From positions 90,258-154,257 of the forward strand of contig JACPPD010000016.1 of the NCBI GenBank assembly GCA_016191145.1: a stretch of DNA of 64,000 nucleotides, read 5' to 3'. Made by a program: the position numbers and the translations under genes. The notes under the pieces were generated by a model. It saw only the letters and a list, made by a program, of their open reading frames with translations, searched no databases and was not told the DNA's origin. Positions within the stretch are counted from its first letter, which is position 1. Each line of letters begins with the position of its first letter. Below are positions 16,686 through 26,100 of the stretch, piece after piece. Source of the stretch: Ignavibacteria bacterium (lineage in GTDB: Bacteria; Bacteroidota; Ignavibacteria; Kapaibacteriales; Kapaibacteriaceae).

Positions 16686-19600
16686 TTATCGAACCACTGT
16701 TACCGCACTTGTGGCAACGTTACCTTCGTTCGTAACCTTGACGATGTACCGTCCAGCACTAAGGGCCGCAGCATCGAACTCGAATGTATAGAGACCAGCA
16801 GTTCTGCTCTCATCGACGACAACGCTCACCAGCTCGCCAACAACATTGAAGATTTCTACGCGAACATTACCGCTTTGAGATACTGTTACGTCGATTGTTC
16901 CCGTTGTCGACACTGGATTCGGTTTAACATTTGCACCGAGTACAGACAGATCGGCATCACCGCCAAGCAGTTTGATACTGGTTGCCTTCTTGTCTGTGAC
17001 AACTACACTGTTGTTGCGTCCCGAAATGATTGAACCGATAACCACGCCCGTTACAGGATTAACTACGGAATAATTCCTGGAGGGGTTGTTCATTGTAATC
17101 GTAATGGGGAAGTCTGTTCCTTGCAATCGGATCATCGGATCTTTTGCATCTTCGACGTATGCTTGATTTGAGAATCGAACATCAAACAGTTCATACGGCG
17201 GCAGTGGCGGAAGCTCGAACACATTCTTTGCTTCCAGGTTACGATCTTCCGATATGTATAGCTCAGCGAACTTGTTTGAAGCATCTGCTACTGTAACCAA
17301 TGTCGAGCTGAGTTTAACTGCATCGCGAACGCTGTTAAAGTTCACGCCAGACTTAGCAATAGACATGTTCAGATAAGCCTGACCTTGAATCTTTATCCAG
17401 TATCCAAGTCCGGGTTCGATTTCGCTTACAGCTTGATAGCCGCGATCAGTTACGTAACGATAGATATCGCCGACGATCGTTGGGAATGCTCCAGTACCAA
17501 ACGGAAGAAGTGAAACACGTTCTGTGCTGATTGGGAAGGATAGTGAACCCATAGTGTTCCATCCTTCATACAAGCGTGTTGGGAAGGCATTCTCGTTGAT
17601 GCGAAGCAATCTGGAACCAGCAACTGTTTTGTCAACCTCATCCGAGTATTTCACAAAGTATCCAATACCCGGCGAGAGATTATTCTCGTTGGTCTGGTAG
17701 ATATTCTGAGCAAAACGGATTGGTGTGTTCAGAGCATTCTTAAAGATGTCCTTCCAGTACGATGACGATGGATTGACTGGTAATGACAGCAGGTTCCAAC
17801 CCTTATTGATTACCGGGAATTCAGCAACCTTGGGAAGGGTATATTCAATCACGAACGCAGACACGTCTGCATCGCGAATCGTTACTGATTGCCTGCTTCC
17901 TCCAATGTTTGTCGCATTTCTCATGTTCACATTAAACCGTGAACCATTGAGAGTGTCGCGAATAAACAGCTCAGATCCTGGTATAAAGTCATCCGTGTCC
18001 CAAGCAACAACAATAGGATAGTTTAATGGGCTTCCGGCACTAAAGCGGCACCAGTACTTGATGGTAGTATCCGAATAAATGTCGCGAATATCACGCGAGC
18101 CAGCTTGTGGTCTGTTGGCTGTTGCCTGCCACAGGTCGCTGAGGCCATCTATGTAAATATCGGTTTCATCAGCGTTCTTAGGATACCAGCGGGCGCCAAA
18201 ACCGGAAAGTGGATTTGTATATACCGATTCGCCGAACAGGGTATCAACAACGTCCCTTGCTCGATATCCAACACCCATAACAAGATAGGTACGTTGAATC
18301 GGATCTGCATTGTTACGCACTTCCAATGTAATACCTTTGCCGAGGAATTCGCGTTTCTCCTGCCATGAATTGTTTTCGTCGAATTCATTGGGCTCAAAGG
18401 GTGTGCGGAAGTATATGAAGGTAACCTTGATCCTAACAGGAGAGGCATTCAATGATGTTGATTTGAACGTAATGTATCCAGTGTATATGCCAGTTACCTC
18501 CTGCGTGTTACCGTCGGGCAGCTCGGTTGGATCGCAGATTATGCGCATGTTAAGATCGCGCATGGCAACAGTGGCATCGCCATTGGGAGTTTGACCAAGA
18601 GTCGTTCCCAGAATACCCTTATCAAGCATTCTAATGTAACCTTCACGTACTGGCTGCGGGAACGGGGAAATTTCACCCTGTCCACCCTTAAGGAATGACT
18701 TGAATTTCAGCCAAGGCTGATCAGACTGCACGGTGACGTCGTAGGCTCGAGTACCAAGAACAGCATTGATAACGTCAATGTCGCGTGTTCCGATTCCATT
18801 AACATTATCATCATAATTCGATCCATAATCAATTGTGATAGGATCCTTAATGAACCAATTGTCGCCACCTGACCCATCTATGGAATCAACAATTCGGAAA
18901 CGTGGGTCTGCCTGGTTAGTAAATGAAAGTTGTGGAATAAGGTCCGTCACCTCAAGCCAGATCATCCCAGGCTTCGATGGCCTTAGTGGGTCGCGAATCT
19001 GCTCAACCTGGTTGAAATCAAGGTAATAATTGTTTACACCACCAAGACCGGCGTACAGCGGTGGCTGGGGATCGTTCGGCAGTGGCAACTCATACCCAAC
19101 CTGAAAATCATTATAAAACAATGTATCGTTCGTAATGATAAACGGTGTACGAGCACTTACCGGATCCTGCGCGGGGTCGGCAATTACATTGAAACGTAAA
19201 TAGATGAGCTCGACGAACGGACGCTGATCGCAATCCTGAGTGAGATCGCCAGTTTGAGGAAGCGGCTTCGACGACACTGCGTCGATCATTACACGCTTAC
19301 CACGTAGGCGATTCTGAATTGGCGCGCCGATTACACTTTGATACGTTGTGTCGCGAGCGACACTTGTCGTGAATTCAAAATCCCTTGCAAGTGCGGCAAT
19401 CGGCATGTTTTGCTGTGCAAAGTTTGGTCCATTCTTTTCAACGCCTACAAATTCAACTGCAGTGCTGTCGAACTGAACCTTGAATTTGAACGAATAAATA
19501 GGGAACGCTTCGTACACAGACGTCGATCGCCAGCAGTTCTTAATGAATACCGGAACTAACAATGAACGTTTACCGTTTGGACCGCGACGTGGCGCCCAAA

Positions 19601-19781
19601 TACGGCCGTCAGGATAATACGTGGTGTTCCAGCTCGATTGACTACCCGTCAAACTCAAAATTGGCAGTTCTGGCTTGTCTTGTGCCTCGGCCAACTGCGA
19701 GCTAAAAACAATCACCGTCGCGAGCAAGAGAGCAGCGCCTATCCAGGCCGTGCCTCCCCAGAGTGCGAATCGACGATTCAT
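16686..19781 (-). CDS. Large exported protein with cohesin-like segment and T9SS type A sorting domain
   Basis: About 1031 residues. The frame is open 12 codons further upstream, but the ATG at 19781 has a GAGGAG ribosome binding site and begins a clean signal peptide (ALWGGTAWIGAALLLATV, cleavage before QDKPE). Near the N-terminus is a cohesin-like beta-sandwich strand pattern (FKFKVQFDSTAVEFVGVE). Two GWNLLSLPV/GWNTMGSLSF repeats with GYF and GYW endings follow at about 660-820, a module frequent in secreted FCB-group proteins. The C-terminus is a T9SS type A sorting domain (VKPNPVSTTGTIDVTV to YIVKVTNEG). Predicted surface-attached or released. The gene starts 32 bases after the cohesin-like gene, wait-free on the same strand, and ends in a strong terminator. 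Confidence 0.85.
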   Translation of the reverse strand: MNRRFALWGGTAWIGAALLLATVIVFSSQLAEAQDKPELPILSLTGSQSSWNTTYYPDGRIWAPRRGPNGKRSLLVPVFIKNCWRSTSVYEAFPIYSFKFKVQFDSTAVEFVGVEKNGPNFAQQNMPIAALARDFEFTTSVARDTTYQSVIGAPIQNRLRGKRVMIDAVSSKPLPQTGDLTQDCDQRPFVELIYLRFNVIADPAQDPVSARTPFIITNDTLFYNDFQVGYELPLPNDPQPPLYAGLGGVNNYYLDFNQVEQIRDPLRPSKPGMIWLEVTDLIPQLSFTNQADPRFRIVDSIDGSGGDNWFIKDPITIDYGSNYDDNVNGIGTRDIDVINAVLGTRAYDVTVQSDQPWLKFKSFLKGGQGEISPFPQPVREGYIRMLDKGILGTTLGQTPNGDATVAMRDLNMRIICDPTELPDGNTQEVTGIYTGYITFKSTSLNASPVRIKVTFIYFRTPFEPNEFDENNSWQEKREFLGKGITLEVRNNADPIQRTYLVMGVGYRARDVVDTLFGESVYTNPLSGFGARWYPKNADETDIYIDGLSDLWQATANRPQAGSRDIRDIYSDTTIKYWCRFSAGSPLNYPIVVAWDTDDFIPGSELFIRDTLNGSRFNVNMRNATNIGGSRQSVTIRDADVSAFVIEYTLPKVAEFPVINKGWNLLSLPVNPSSSYWKDIFKNALNTPIRFAQNIYQTNENNLSPGIGYFVKYSDEVDKTVAGSRLLRINENAFPTRLYEGWNTMGSLSFPISTERVSLLPFGTGAFPTIVGDIYRYVTDRGYQAVSEIEPGLGYWIKIQGQAYLNMSIAKSGVNFNSVRDAVKLSSTLVTVADASNKFAELYISEDRNLEAKNVFELPPLPPYELFDVRFSNQAYVEDAKDPMIRLQGTDFPITITMNNPSRNYSVVNPVTGVVIGSIISGRNNSVVVTDKKATSIKLLGGDADLSVLGANVKPNPVSTTGTIDVTVSQSGNVRVEIFNVVGELVSVVVDESRTAGLYTFEFDAAALSAGRYIVKVTNEGNVATSAVTVVR

Positions 19782-19813
19782 ACGGACTCCTCTGATGAGA
19801 TGATCATGTGATT

Positions 19814-20977
19814 TCATAGTTCAAATTTTGTTACCTGATGGCTGCCTGACACTACTACAATTGCGTAGTACATGCCCCTTGGCAGTAAATCAAGAGGCAA
19901 CCAAGTGTTGTCAGAACCCAGTGTCGTATTGCTGACTGTTATTCCCAGCACATTTACAACATTTAAAGTTCCCGGCTGCCCATGACGATTTTGGATCAGT
20001 AAGCCACCATCGATTTGAGTGACTTTGATTCCAACATCATCATGGATGTCGGTTTCTACGGAAACGATTGGTTGAACAGCATTGTAAACAACAATAGTAT
20101 CGCTCAGACCAGGTGTTTTACATAAACAATTACCTATCGCCCTTGTTTCAACAATCAACTGCGATGAAATTGTATCATTTGTGACACCTCTCAGATAAAT
20201 CCGGCCTTCTATACTGTCACCAGTAATTGAGCTCAGGTAACCTGTTGCCCGAAGCCGATCGGACGAGTAGAAAATTGAGTCAACGTTCAAGCCTTCCGAA
20301 AGTGTGAGCGAATCAATAGCTGCCGGTAGGGGGCTGTCCAAACGCACTTCTACTGTGTATTGGTCTGCGGGTATTTCCGAGAGGTACACGGCGAAGTTCG
20401 CTGCCGTAGTGCTATCACGCCCAGTCAGAGTTGCTGAATCCTGAAGAAATGCCGTGCCCTGATTAAGATTTTCTGAAGCATCTGCAACTGCAATGACGGT
20501 ATCTGTTCTAAAGAACTCGATTGATACCTTGAATTCTTTGTTGAATTCGGGACTATACGGTAGCGAGAAGGTATCTCTGTCCATGCAGGTACCCTTATAA
20601 TCACCTGCAACCGCAAAGAGCGGTTCATTACCTTTAACAGGTGTTGTTAGCGTAAATGCTCCGACACGAATTTCTCCCGGAACAACAAGATTGATATATG
20701 GCGAAATGTCTGCGAATCTCATTTTATCCGCTAGGGTTCCCAACCATAAGCCTGTTGTCGGTGTCAGGTGTGCTGTGTCGTAACCAATCGTTATGTCAAA
20801 GGACATTAAACTGTCGCTGAAGTATACTTCCCCAATCCAAACGGAGAAGACCCAGCGCTGTTCACCGGAACATGTGTTGATGATTCGATATGAATCAATC
20901 GACAGTGTGTCCGATGCTGCGACGATCTTGCTGGCCGTCGTTACAACGGCCAGCAAAACAATCATCGCAAATTTCAT
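19814..20977 (-). CDS. Exported cohesin-like protein with degenerate T9SS tail
   Basis: A 387-residue protein with a signal peptide (MIVLLAVVTTASKIVAA). The first half resembles a cohesin-type domain: FSVWIGEVYFSDSLMSFDIT, then a hydrophobic strand with IGYDTAHLTPTTG and a later FAVAGDY. The last 60 residues follow the T9SS type A pattern in a shorter form (LNVVNVLGITVSNTTL, LPRGMYYAIVV). It lies between the two other large T9SS genes: 26 bases downstream of the 686-residue gene and 32 bases upstream of the next start. Its cleavage site is one of the few in this window not followed by Gln. Cohesin assignment is by pattern only. Confidence 0.7.
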   Translation of the reverse strand: MKFAMIVLLAVVTTASKIVAASDTLSIDSYRIINTCSGEQRWVFSVWIGEVYFSDSLMSFDITIGYDTAHLTPTTGLWLGTLADKMRFADISPYINLVVPGEIRVGAFTLTTPVKGNEPLFAVAGDYKGTCMDRDTFSLPYSPEFNKEFKVSIEFFRTDTVIAVADASENLNQGTAFLQDSATLTGRDSTTAANFAVYLSEIPADQYTVEVRLDSPLPAAIDSLTLSEGLNVDSIFYSSDRLRATGYLSSITGDSIEGRIYLRGVTNDTISSQLIVETRAIGNCLCKTPGLSDTIVVYNAVQPIVSVETDIHDDVGIKVTQIDGGLLIQNRHGQPGTLNVVNVLGITVSNTTLGSDNTWLPLDLLPRGMYYAIVVVSGSHQVTKFEL

Positions 20978-21003
20978 AGAACATCGACCTGCTTTTTGTG
21001 CAG

Positions 21004-23064
21004 TTATCGCACAACTGTCAGGCGTAGAGACTCATTAACACCCTCACCAGCAACGCGTACGATGTATGATCCCGGTGCTACCAGGATACCAGATGCATCT
21101 GCACCGTTCCATGTAAAGGGTACTGTGCCAGAAGCTGCTTCTCCATTAAAGATCGTGTTTACAAGCTTGCCAAAAATATCGTAAACATTTACAGTAATGT
21201 GCTTGCTTTCGCGCAATTCAAGTGCAAACGATGCTTCCGTAGTCATTGGATTCGGATACGCCATGATAGTAGCCGCACCCTCGTAGTCACCGCCATTCAG
21301 ACGAATGGTTTCACGATCTTGCTCGTTAAACCGCAGTGAACCAAACGTGTAAACATCGTTTTCGTTTACTGTTACAAAAGCAATTGGCGAGTCTGGTCCG
21401 AAAACACCGGAGCCTATAATAACGGCAACTCGGTCGGAATTGTCCGCACCAACGTATCCGCTTTCTGAGTTGATAACGCTGATTTCCTTGATGTCGGTAT
21501 TTGTTTCAAACCTTACACCAAATGCACCGTTGTGAATTCCATTCATGTATACAGGAACTCTCACAAGACCATTACCAACCGAGACTGGGGCACCAAACCA
21601 CACATTGTCTGCAAGTTTAGTATCTCCAGCCTTGCCAAAGTCCGGTCCGGTAGTATCATTGTCGTAAACCCATGGAAGATATGGTAGCCTCCCCGAGAGG
21701 TAGCGCATGATGAGACCTGCATCATACTCAGTAACCTCATAGTAAATCTGATTCAGACTGCTGAGGTCAGGCGCCTTACCGCCGACTCCGTATAGACCCT
21801 GGCTTTCATGCATAACGCGCAGTACTTGTTTACCGGTGGTTGCAATTACTCCCTGTCCCGGGAAATACTGCTCTACGTCTATTGTTCTGCGCCAGATTAC
21901 AATGTTTCCGCTGTTAGGCGGAAATATAGAATCTGATGAGAAGTCACGAGTAAGTTTTGTATAGTAATAACGTCCAGAGTGGTTTACGTCTCCCTGATAT
22001 GCCTGACGTTTCCAAACCGAATCTAGACGCTGTTTGGTAACAATGGACTTCATTACTACGCGAGCATCGTTGGCAGTAACGCGTCTGTTTTGAGGCATAC
22101 CGTCGTGCTTGTTATCGCGTGCTGCCGAAGTATCGGCATCACCAAAACCCCACTGGTCAAATGTTAGGTAAACAATAGACACGAAACGGATTACTGCGTC
22201 GGAGCGGCCGCCGGAAGGCTGCCACGTCGATGTTGAATCCGTCCGACGATTTGCACCTGGTTGCGGAACCCAGATTAATCCATTCCAAAAGTCGCTGATG
22301 AAACCAGGAAATCCGCCGTTACCCTTGATACCAACAGTAGCACCACGCGTTACAACTGTCGTGTTTTGCGTGTATGGATTGCCCCCTACCTGACCATAGG
22401 CAAATTCAATATTGCCTTGATAGTTGGTGGTTTGATCGCCTAAATACAGGCGAGCCTGGAAGTTCCCAACACTTGAGTTGATCGTTTGATCATTAATGTT
22501 ATGATTCTTCCATTGAACAATGATGCATCGGCGTACAGGCTTGATGGTATCGCAATTTTCATCACGGTCTACATCAATAGCCCAGGAAATTTCCGAAGGC
22601 ATGTAGCCAGCAGCGATGTTGGCATTTGTTCGCAATCTGTGATCTCCCCAGAATGGTGCTACCACATTGTCGGGGTACGAAGCTGAGTTGATAAACAATC
22701 CTGCTGACTGCTTAGCCGGCACTAGCTTCGTTCCGTCGAAGGTGATGAAACCGTTAACGCTAACGTAGAATCGGCTGAACACCTGTCCGTTGTAGTTGAA
22801 CACATCAGGGGAGGGGATGTTTACAGTGGCGTAACCATCATCCAGATCGTTTGTGTTCGTCGGGGGCAGAACAAATGCCGATGGTGGCAAGATGTTCTTA
22901 GCCAAATTCGAAGCAGGGCACTTGTCGAGGTCACGATAGGGACGTCCAACTACAAGTTCGGGTTGCCCAAACTGGTTGAAGATCTGCTGCGCCAGGCCCT
23001 CCACCGCACCGATTACGATTGAACAGAGCACCACTGCCGCGGCAATGAATACCTGTTTTTTCAT
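21004..23064 (-). CDS. Exported protein with dockerin-like segment and T9SS type A sorting domain
   Basis: A 686-residue protein with a signal peptide (VVLCSIVIGAVEGLA, mature start QQIFNQ) and a GGAG ribosome binding site. An N-terminal module of about 230 residues (FYVSVNGFITFDGTK, VVAPFWGDHR, then a parallel beta pattern) resembles the NIDO-like region found in adhesive surface proteins. Around 310-370 are two dockerin-like stretches (RRVTANDARVVMKSIV and YQGDVNHSGR). The C-terminus is a textbook T9SS type A domain (AYPNPMTTEASFAL, VNVYDIFGKLVNTIF, GSYIVRV). Together with the cohesin-like neighbours this suggests surface proteins that may bind one another; that is inference. Confidence 0.83.
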   Translation of the reverse strand: MKKQVFIAAAVVLCSIVIGAVEGLAQQIFNQFGQPELVVGRPYRDLDKCPASNLAKNILPPSAFVLPPTNTNDLDDGYATVNIPSPDVFNYNGQVFSRFYVSVNGFITFDGTKLVPAKQSAGLFINSASYPDNVVAPFWGDHRLRTNANIAAGYMPSEISWAIDVDRDENCDTIKPVRRCIIVQWKNHNINDQTINSSVGNFQARLYLGDQTTNYQGNIEFAYGQVGGNPYTQNTTVVTRGATVGIKGNGGFPGFISDFWNGLIWVPQPGANRRTDSTSTWQPSGGRSDAVIRFVSIVYLTFDQWGFGDADTSAARDNKHDGMPQNRRVTANDARVVMKSIVTKQRLDSVWKRQAYQGDVNHSGRYYYTKLTRDFSSDSIFPPNSGNIVIWRRTIDVEQYFPGQGVIATTGKQVLRVMHESQGLYGVGGKAPDLSSLNQIYYEVTEYDAGLIMRYLSGRLPYLPWVYDNDTTGPDFGKAGDTKLADNVWFGAPVSVGNGLVRVPVYMNGIHNGAFGVRFETNTDIKEISVINSESGYVGADNSDRVAVIIGSGVFGPDSPIAFVTVNENDVYTFGSLRFNEQDRETIRLNGGDYEGAATIMAYPNPMTTEASFALELRESKHITVNVYDIFGKLVNTIFNGEAASGTVPFTWNGADASGILVAPGSYIVRVAGEGVNESLRLTVVR

Positions 23065-23111
23065 AAGAACTCCATAATTATTAACATGTTCAATTTCGTT
23101 GTTCGGAGAGT

Positions 23112-23134
23112 GGGGCCAGCCAAAAGCTGGCCCC
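23112..23134 (-). terminator. GC-rich hairpin after the giant T9SS gene
   Basis: A perfect nine-base-pair stem (GGGGCCAGC with GCTGGCCCC) around CAAAA, 13 bases after the stop of the 2335-residue gene. No T-tract follows on the minus strand, so it may act as a transcript-stabilising or partial termination element between the giant gene and the 686-residue gene rather than as a full terminator. Confidence 0.55.
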
Positions 23135-23147
23135 GGACTTTGCGCAT

Positions 23148-26100
23148 TTATCGTATGAGCACCACTTGATGCGTTGCCGACGTCTTACCATCCGATACAC
23201 GAATGGTGTACGTTCCACTGGCAACGATACCACGACTTGATGCTCCATTCCATTCGATGGTTTGAGATCCCGCATCGAACATTCTATTTGCAAGTGTCTC
23301 TACAAGCGAGCCCTGTGAATCGTACACATCAACCTTAACATTGGACCCAACCGGATTGTAGAATGTTATCGAAGTTGATGATGTGAACGGGTTCGGCATT
23401 GCCTTGGTAATTGACACAACATTCGTAATCGTTAGTTGTTGATCATCGTCAAGACCTGTTGTAAAGTCGTAAAGAATGATGAAACCTTCGATACTTGTGC
23501 GATTAATGACGATTGTGTGGCATGGCTCTGCACCTGAACTATCAATCACATGAGTGATATCTGCAGCACTTGTGCCAACACCTGTCTTCATGTTAAATGA
23601 GAACAACGCACCGTTCGAAATGTCGTCACGAATGTAGTACGATCCCGGAGATCCTTTGGCTGGATCCAACGCAGGGATGTCTTTGGAACACCACGACAAT
23701 TTGATTGGGTAGTAATTGGATGCCTGTCCTGTTTCACCACCAGCTTGGAACCGAGCACGGAAAATAGCTTCACCGGGCGTTGTAGAATGCGGGAAGATGT
23801 TTCTCAAAATTCCGTTCTTTGTTGGGATCGTCCAGCGTGCATCAAACACGTCTGTCGGCGGAACTGGTGGCAGTTCATACTCACAATAGTTAGAGTCGAG
23901 CTGACCAAATGAAGATGATTCATCGCCTCGAGTTGCAATTGCGGTTTGACCAGTACCAAATTCAAGAATTTGGAACGCACCAAAATTGTTCTGTACCCTT
24001 ACTTCAGCGGTAAATCGCGTCGTGTCTGAGATGGCAACCTGATAGGAGATTTCCTCAGATGCCCCCTTACGATCGGTTACTCGAATTCGAATTGTAACTC
24101 GGCCGTTGACGAGCGTGAAGCCACCGAGTGATGGTGTTGATACAACAACCTTTTGGGTGTCAGCAATCGGACTCGACAAACGATTGGGCGTAAATGTCCA
24201 CGATCCGGAAGGCTCGATCACTTCGAACGTAAGCTGCTCATTGTCGGCTTGCTTTCGCTTCAGATCAAGATCGGCTACCGTGATTGTGTCCGTGTATGGC
24301 TTATTTAGATCGAAGCACTTAAGGATCGGCGAGGCAAGCAGCTTCGGATCGTGGTTCACAGCCTTAATAAGTAAATCAACGGTTGCGATATCCTTGAGTA
24401 AGCCTGCGTCCTCGACGATAACCGTTACCTGAACCGTAGTGTCGTCGAACGGAACATCGGTAACTCTTGCAGTACCATACAACAGACCGCTTTCCGGATT
24501 GATCTTAAGCCACTTCGGCGTCGTCTTTCGTGAAGAATCAAGAATTATACTGCCAGCTTCCGGGAAGTACGGGTCGACCGGCACTGAATCTCGTGGATCG
24601 TCTTGGTAGACGAGTTCGAATGTGTGCTTTTGGCCCCAGTTCGGATCGTAAATTTTGATAGTACGTGCCGAATCGAGAAGAACCAGATTATAATCTGTGT
24701 CTTCAACAGCTTCGAGGAGTGATAACGTTTCAATCTTTGGCTGTACGTTTACGAATACACGACGCGTAAGTGTGTTGATTCCTCCGTGACCATCATTAAC
24801 AATGATCGATACCACTGAATCTGTATTGAGATCGCGCCACCGTGGATCATATGGCGGGGCATCATTGATCGGCTTAAGAATCTGACGTGCCTCAGCATCC
24901 GAAATGCGAATGTTGATTTTACCACTTGTTGTAAAGTCGACAGCATTTGGATCGACGTTCCCACTTGCGTTAAACTGTCGCATGTACTTTGGCGACATCC
25001 AAACTGGGCGGGCAATAATGAGTTCATCCAACGTTGTATCGCCAGGTGTGTCGCGAACTATTGTTGACAGGAAGCCATAGGCCGTCTTGCCATAGCGGAA
25101 GTCCCATGGACCATACTTCTGCACAACATACCGATTGGCGTCAACCGCAGCCATGTCTTCATACTCATCGTCTGTATTAACGTCGAGCTTGAATCTGAGA
25201 GAGTCTGTAAGGTTAGCTACAAACTGAATATTCAAACTGTCGTTCTGATTCTGTCCCGGATCATTGTACACTTCGTCTACAATGTTAGCCGGAGCAACGA
25301 GCATACGAGCTACCCGCGACTCTGTCGGCGTCATTCGAAGTGTATCCAGGAATGTATCGTTGCGGAACGTGTTTGTGTCTGTTGTGGTTGGGTCCAGCAC
25401 AATCATCTGCGGAGCGCCAAGCATTCTTGTATACTGAGGGCCAGTTCTGCCAGGTTTGAACGCCCATAGGAATCTCGGCATGCTGTCAACCACGTGAATT
25501 CTGAACCTGTACGATGTAGTATCAAGCCATCCGAAATTGACAGTGTCTTGCTGTAAGAACCGAGCATTTGTGTTGTCGGGGTTGCGCTGGCCCAAAGGAA
25601 GAGCGTTGTTGTCATACTCTTCTGCATGGAAGTATTTCGGATACAGATATAACCAGTGCGAGATTACCTCTTCAGAAATTCCGGACTTGCGTAAAGAATC
25701 AACCATTTCGATAGAAGGTGGAAAATTCTTAGCCACAACTTCGACTTCTTCACCACCCGGAACGATGTACGGATTTATCGGACGACCACGAAGGAAGCGA
25801 TAACCAACTGCACCCCATGATGTGTCATTGGCATTTGCAACTGTAACCAGTGTGTCACGCAGCCAATACTTGAGCGCCGACTTGTTATCGGTAATCATCC
25901 AGTAGTACGACAATTGCGACCCCTTTGTTGAATCCATGATCACTCTTGGATCGTAAAGAAGGTTAGGATCTACTGCCGTGATGTTGAAAATTGAGTCTCT
26001 CTCTTCCCAGTTACGAGACGGAATTGGAATTCCAGCAGAATCGGCCGGATACGAACCAGGCTCGTTAAACCACGGATCTTTACCCGGACGTGTTGACTGC

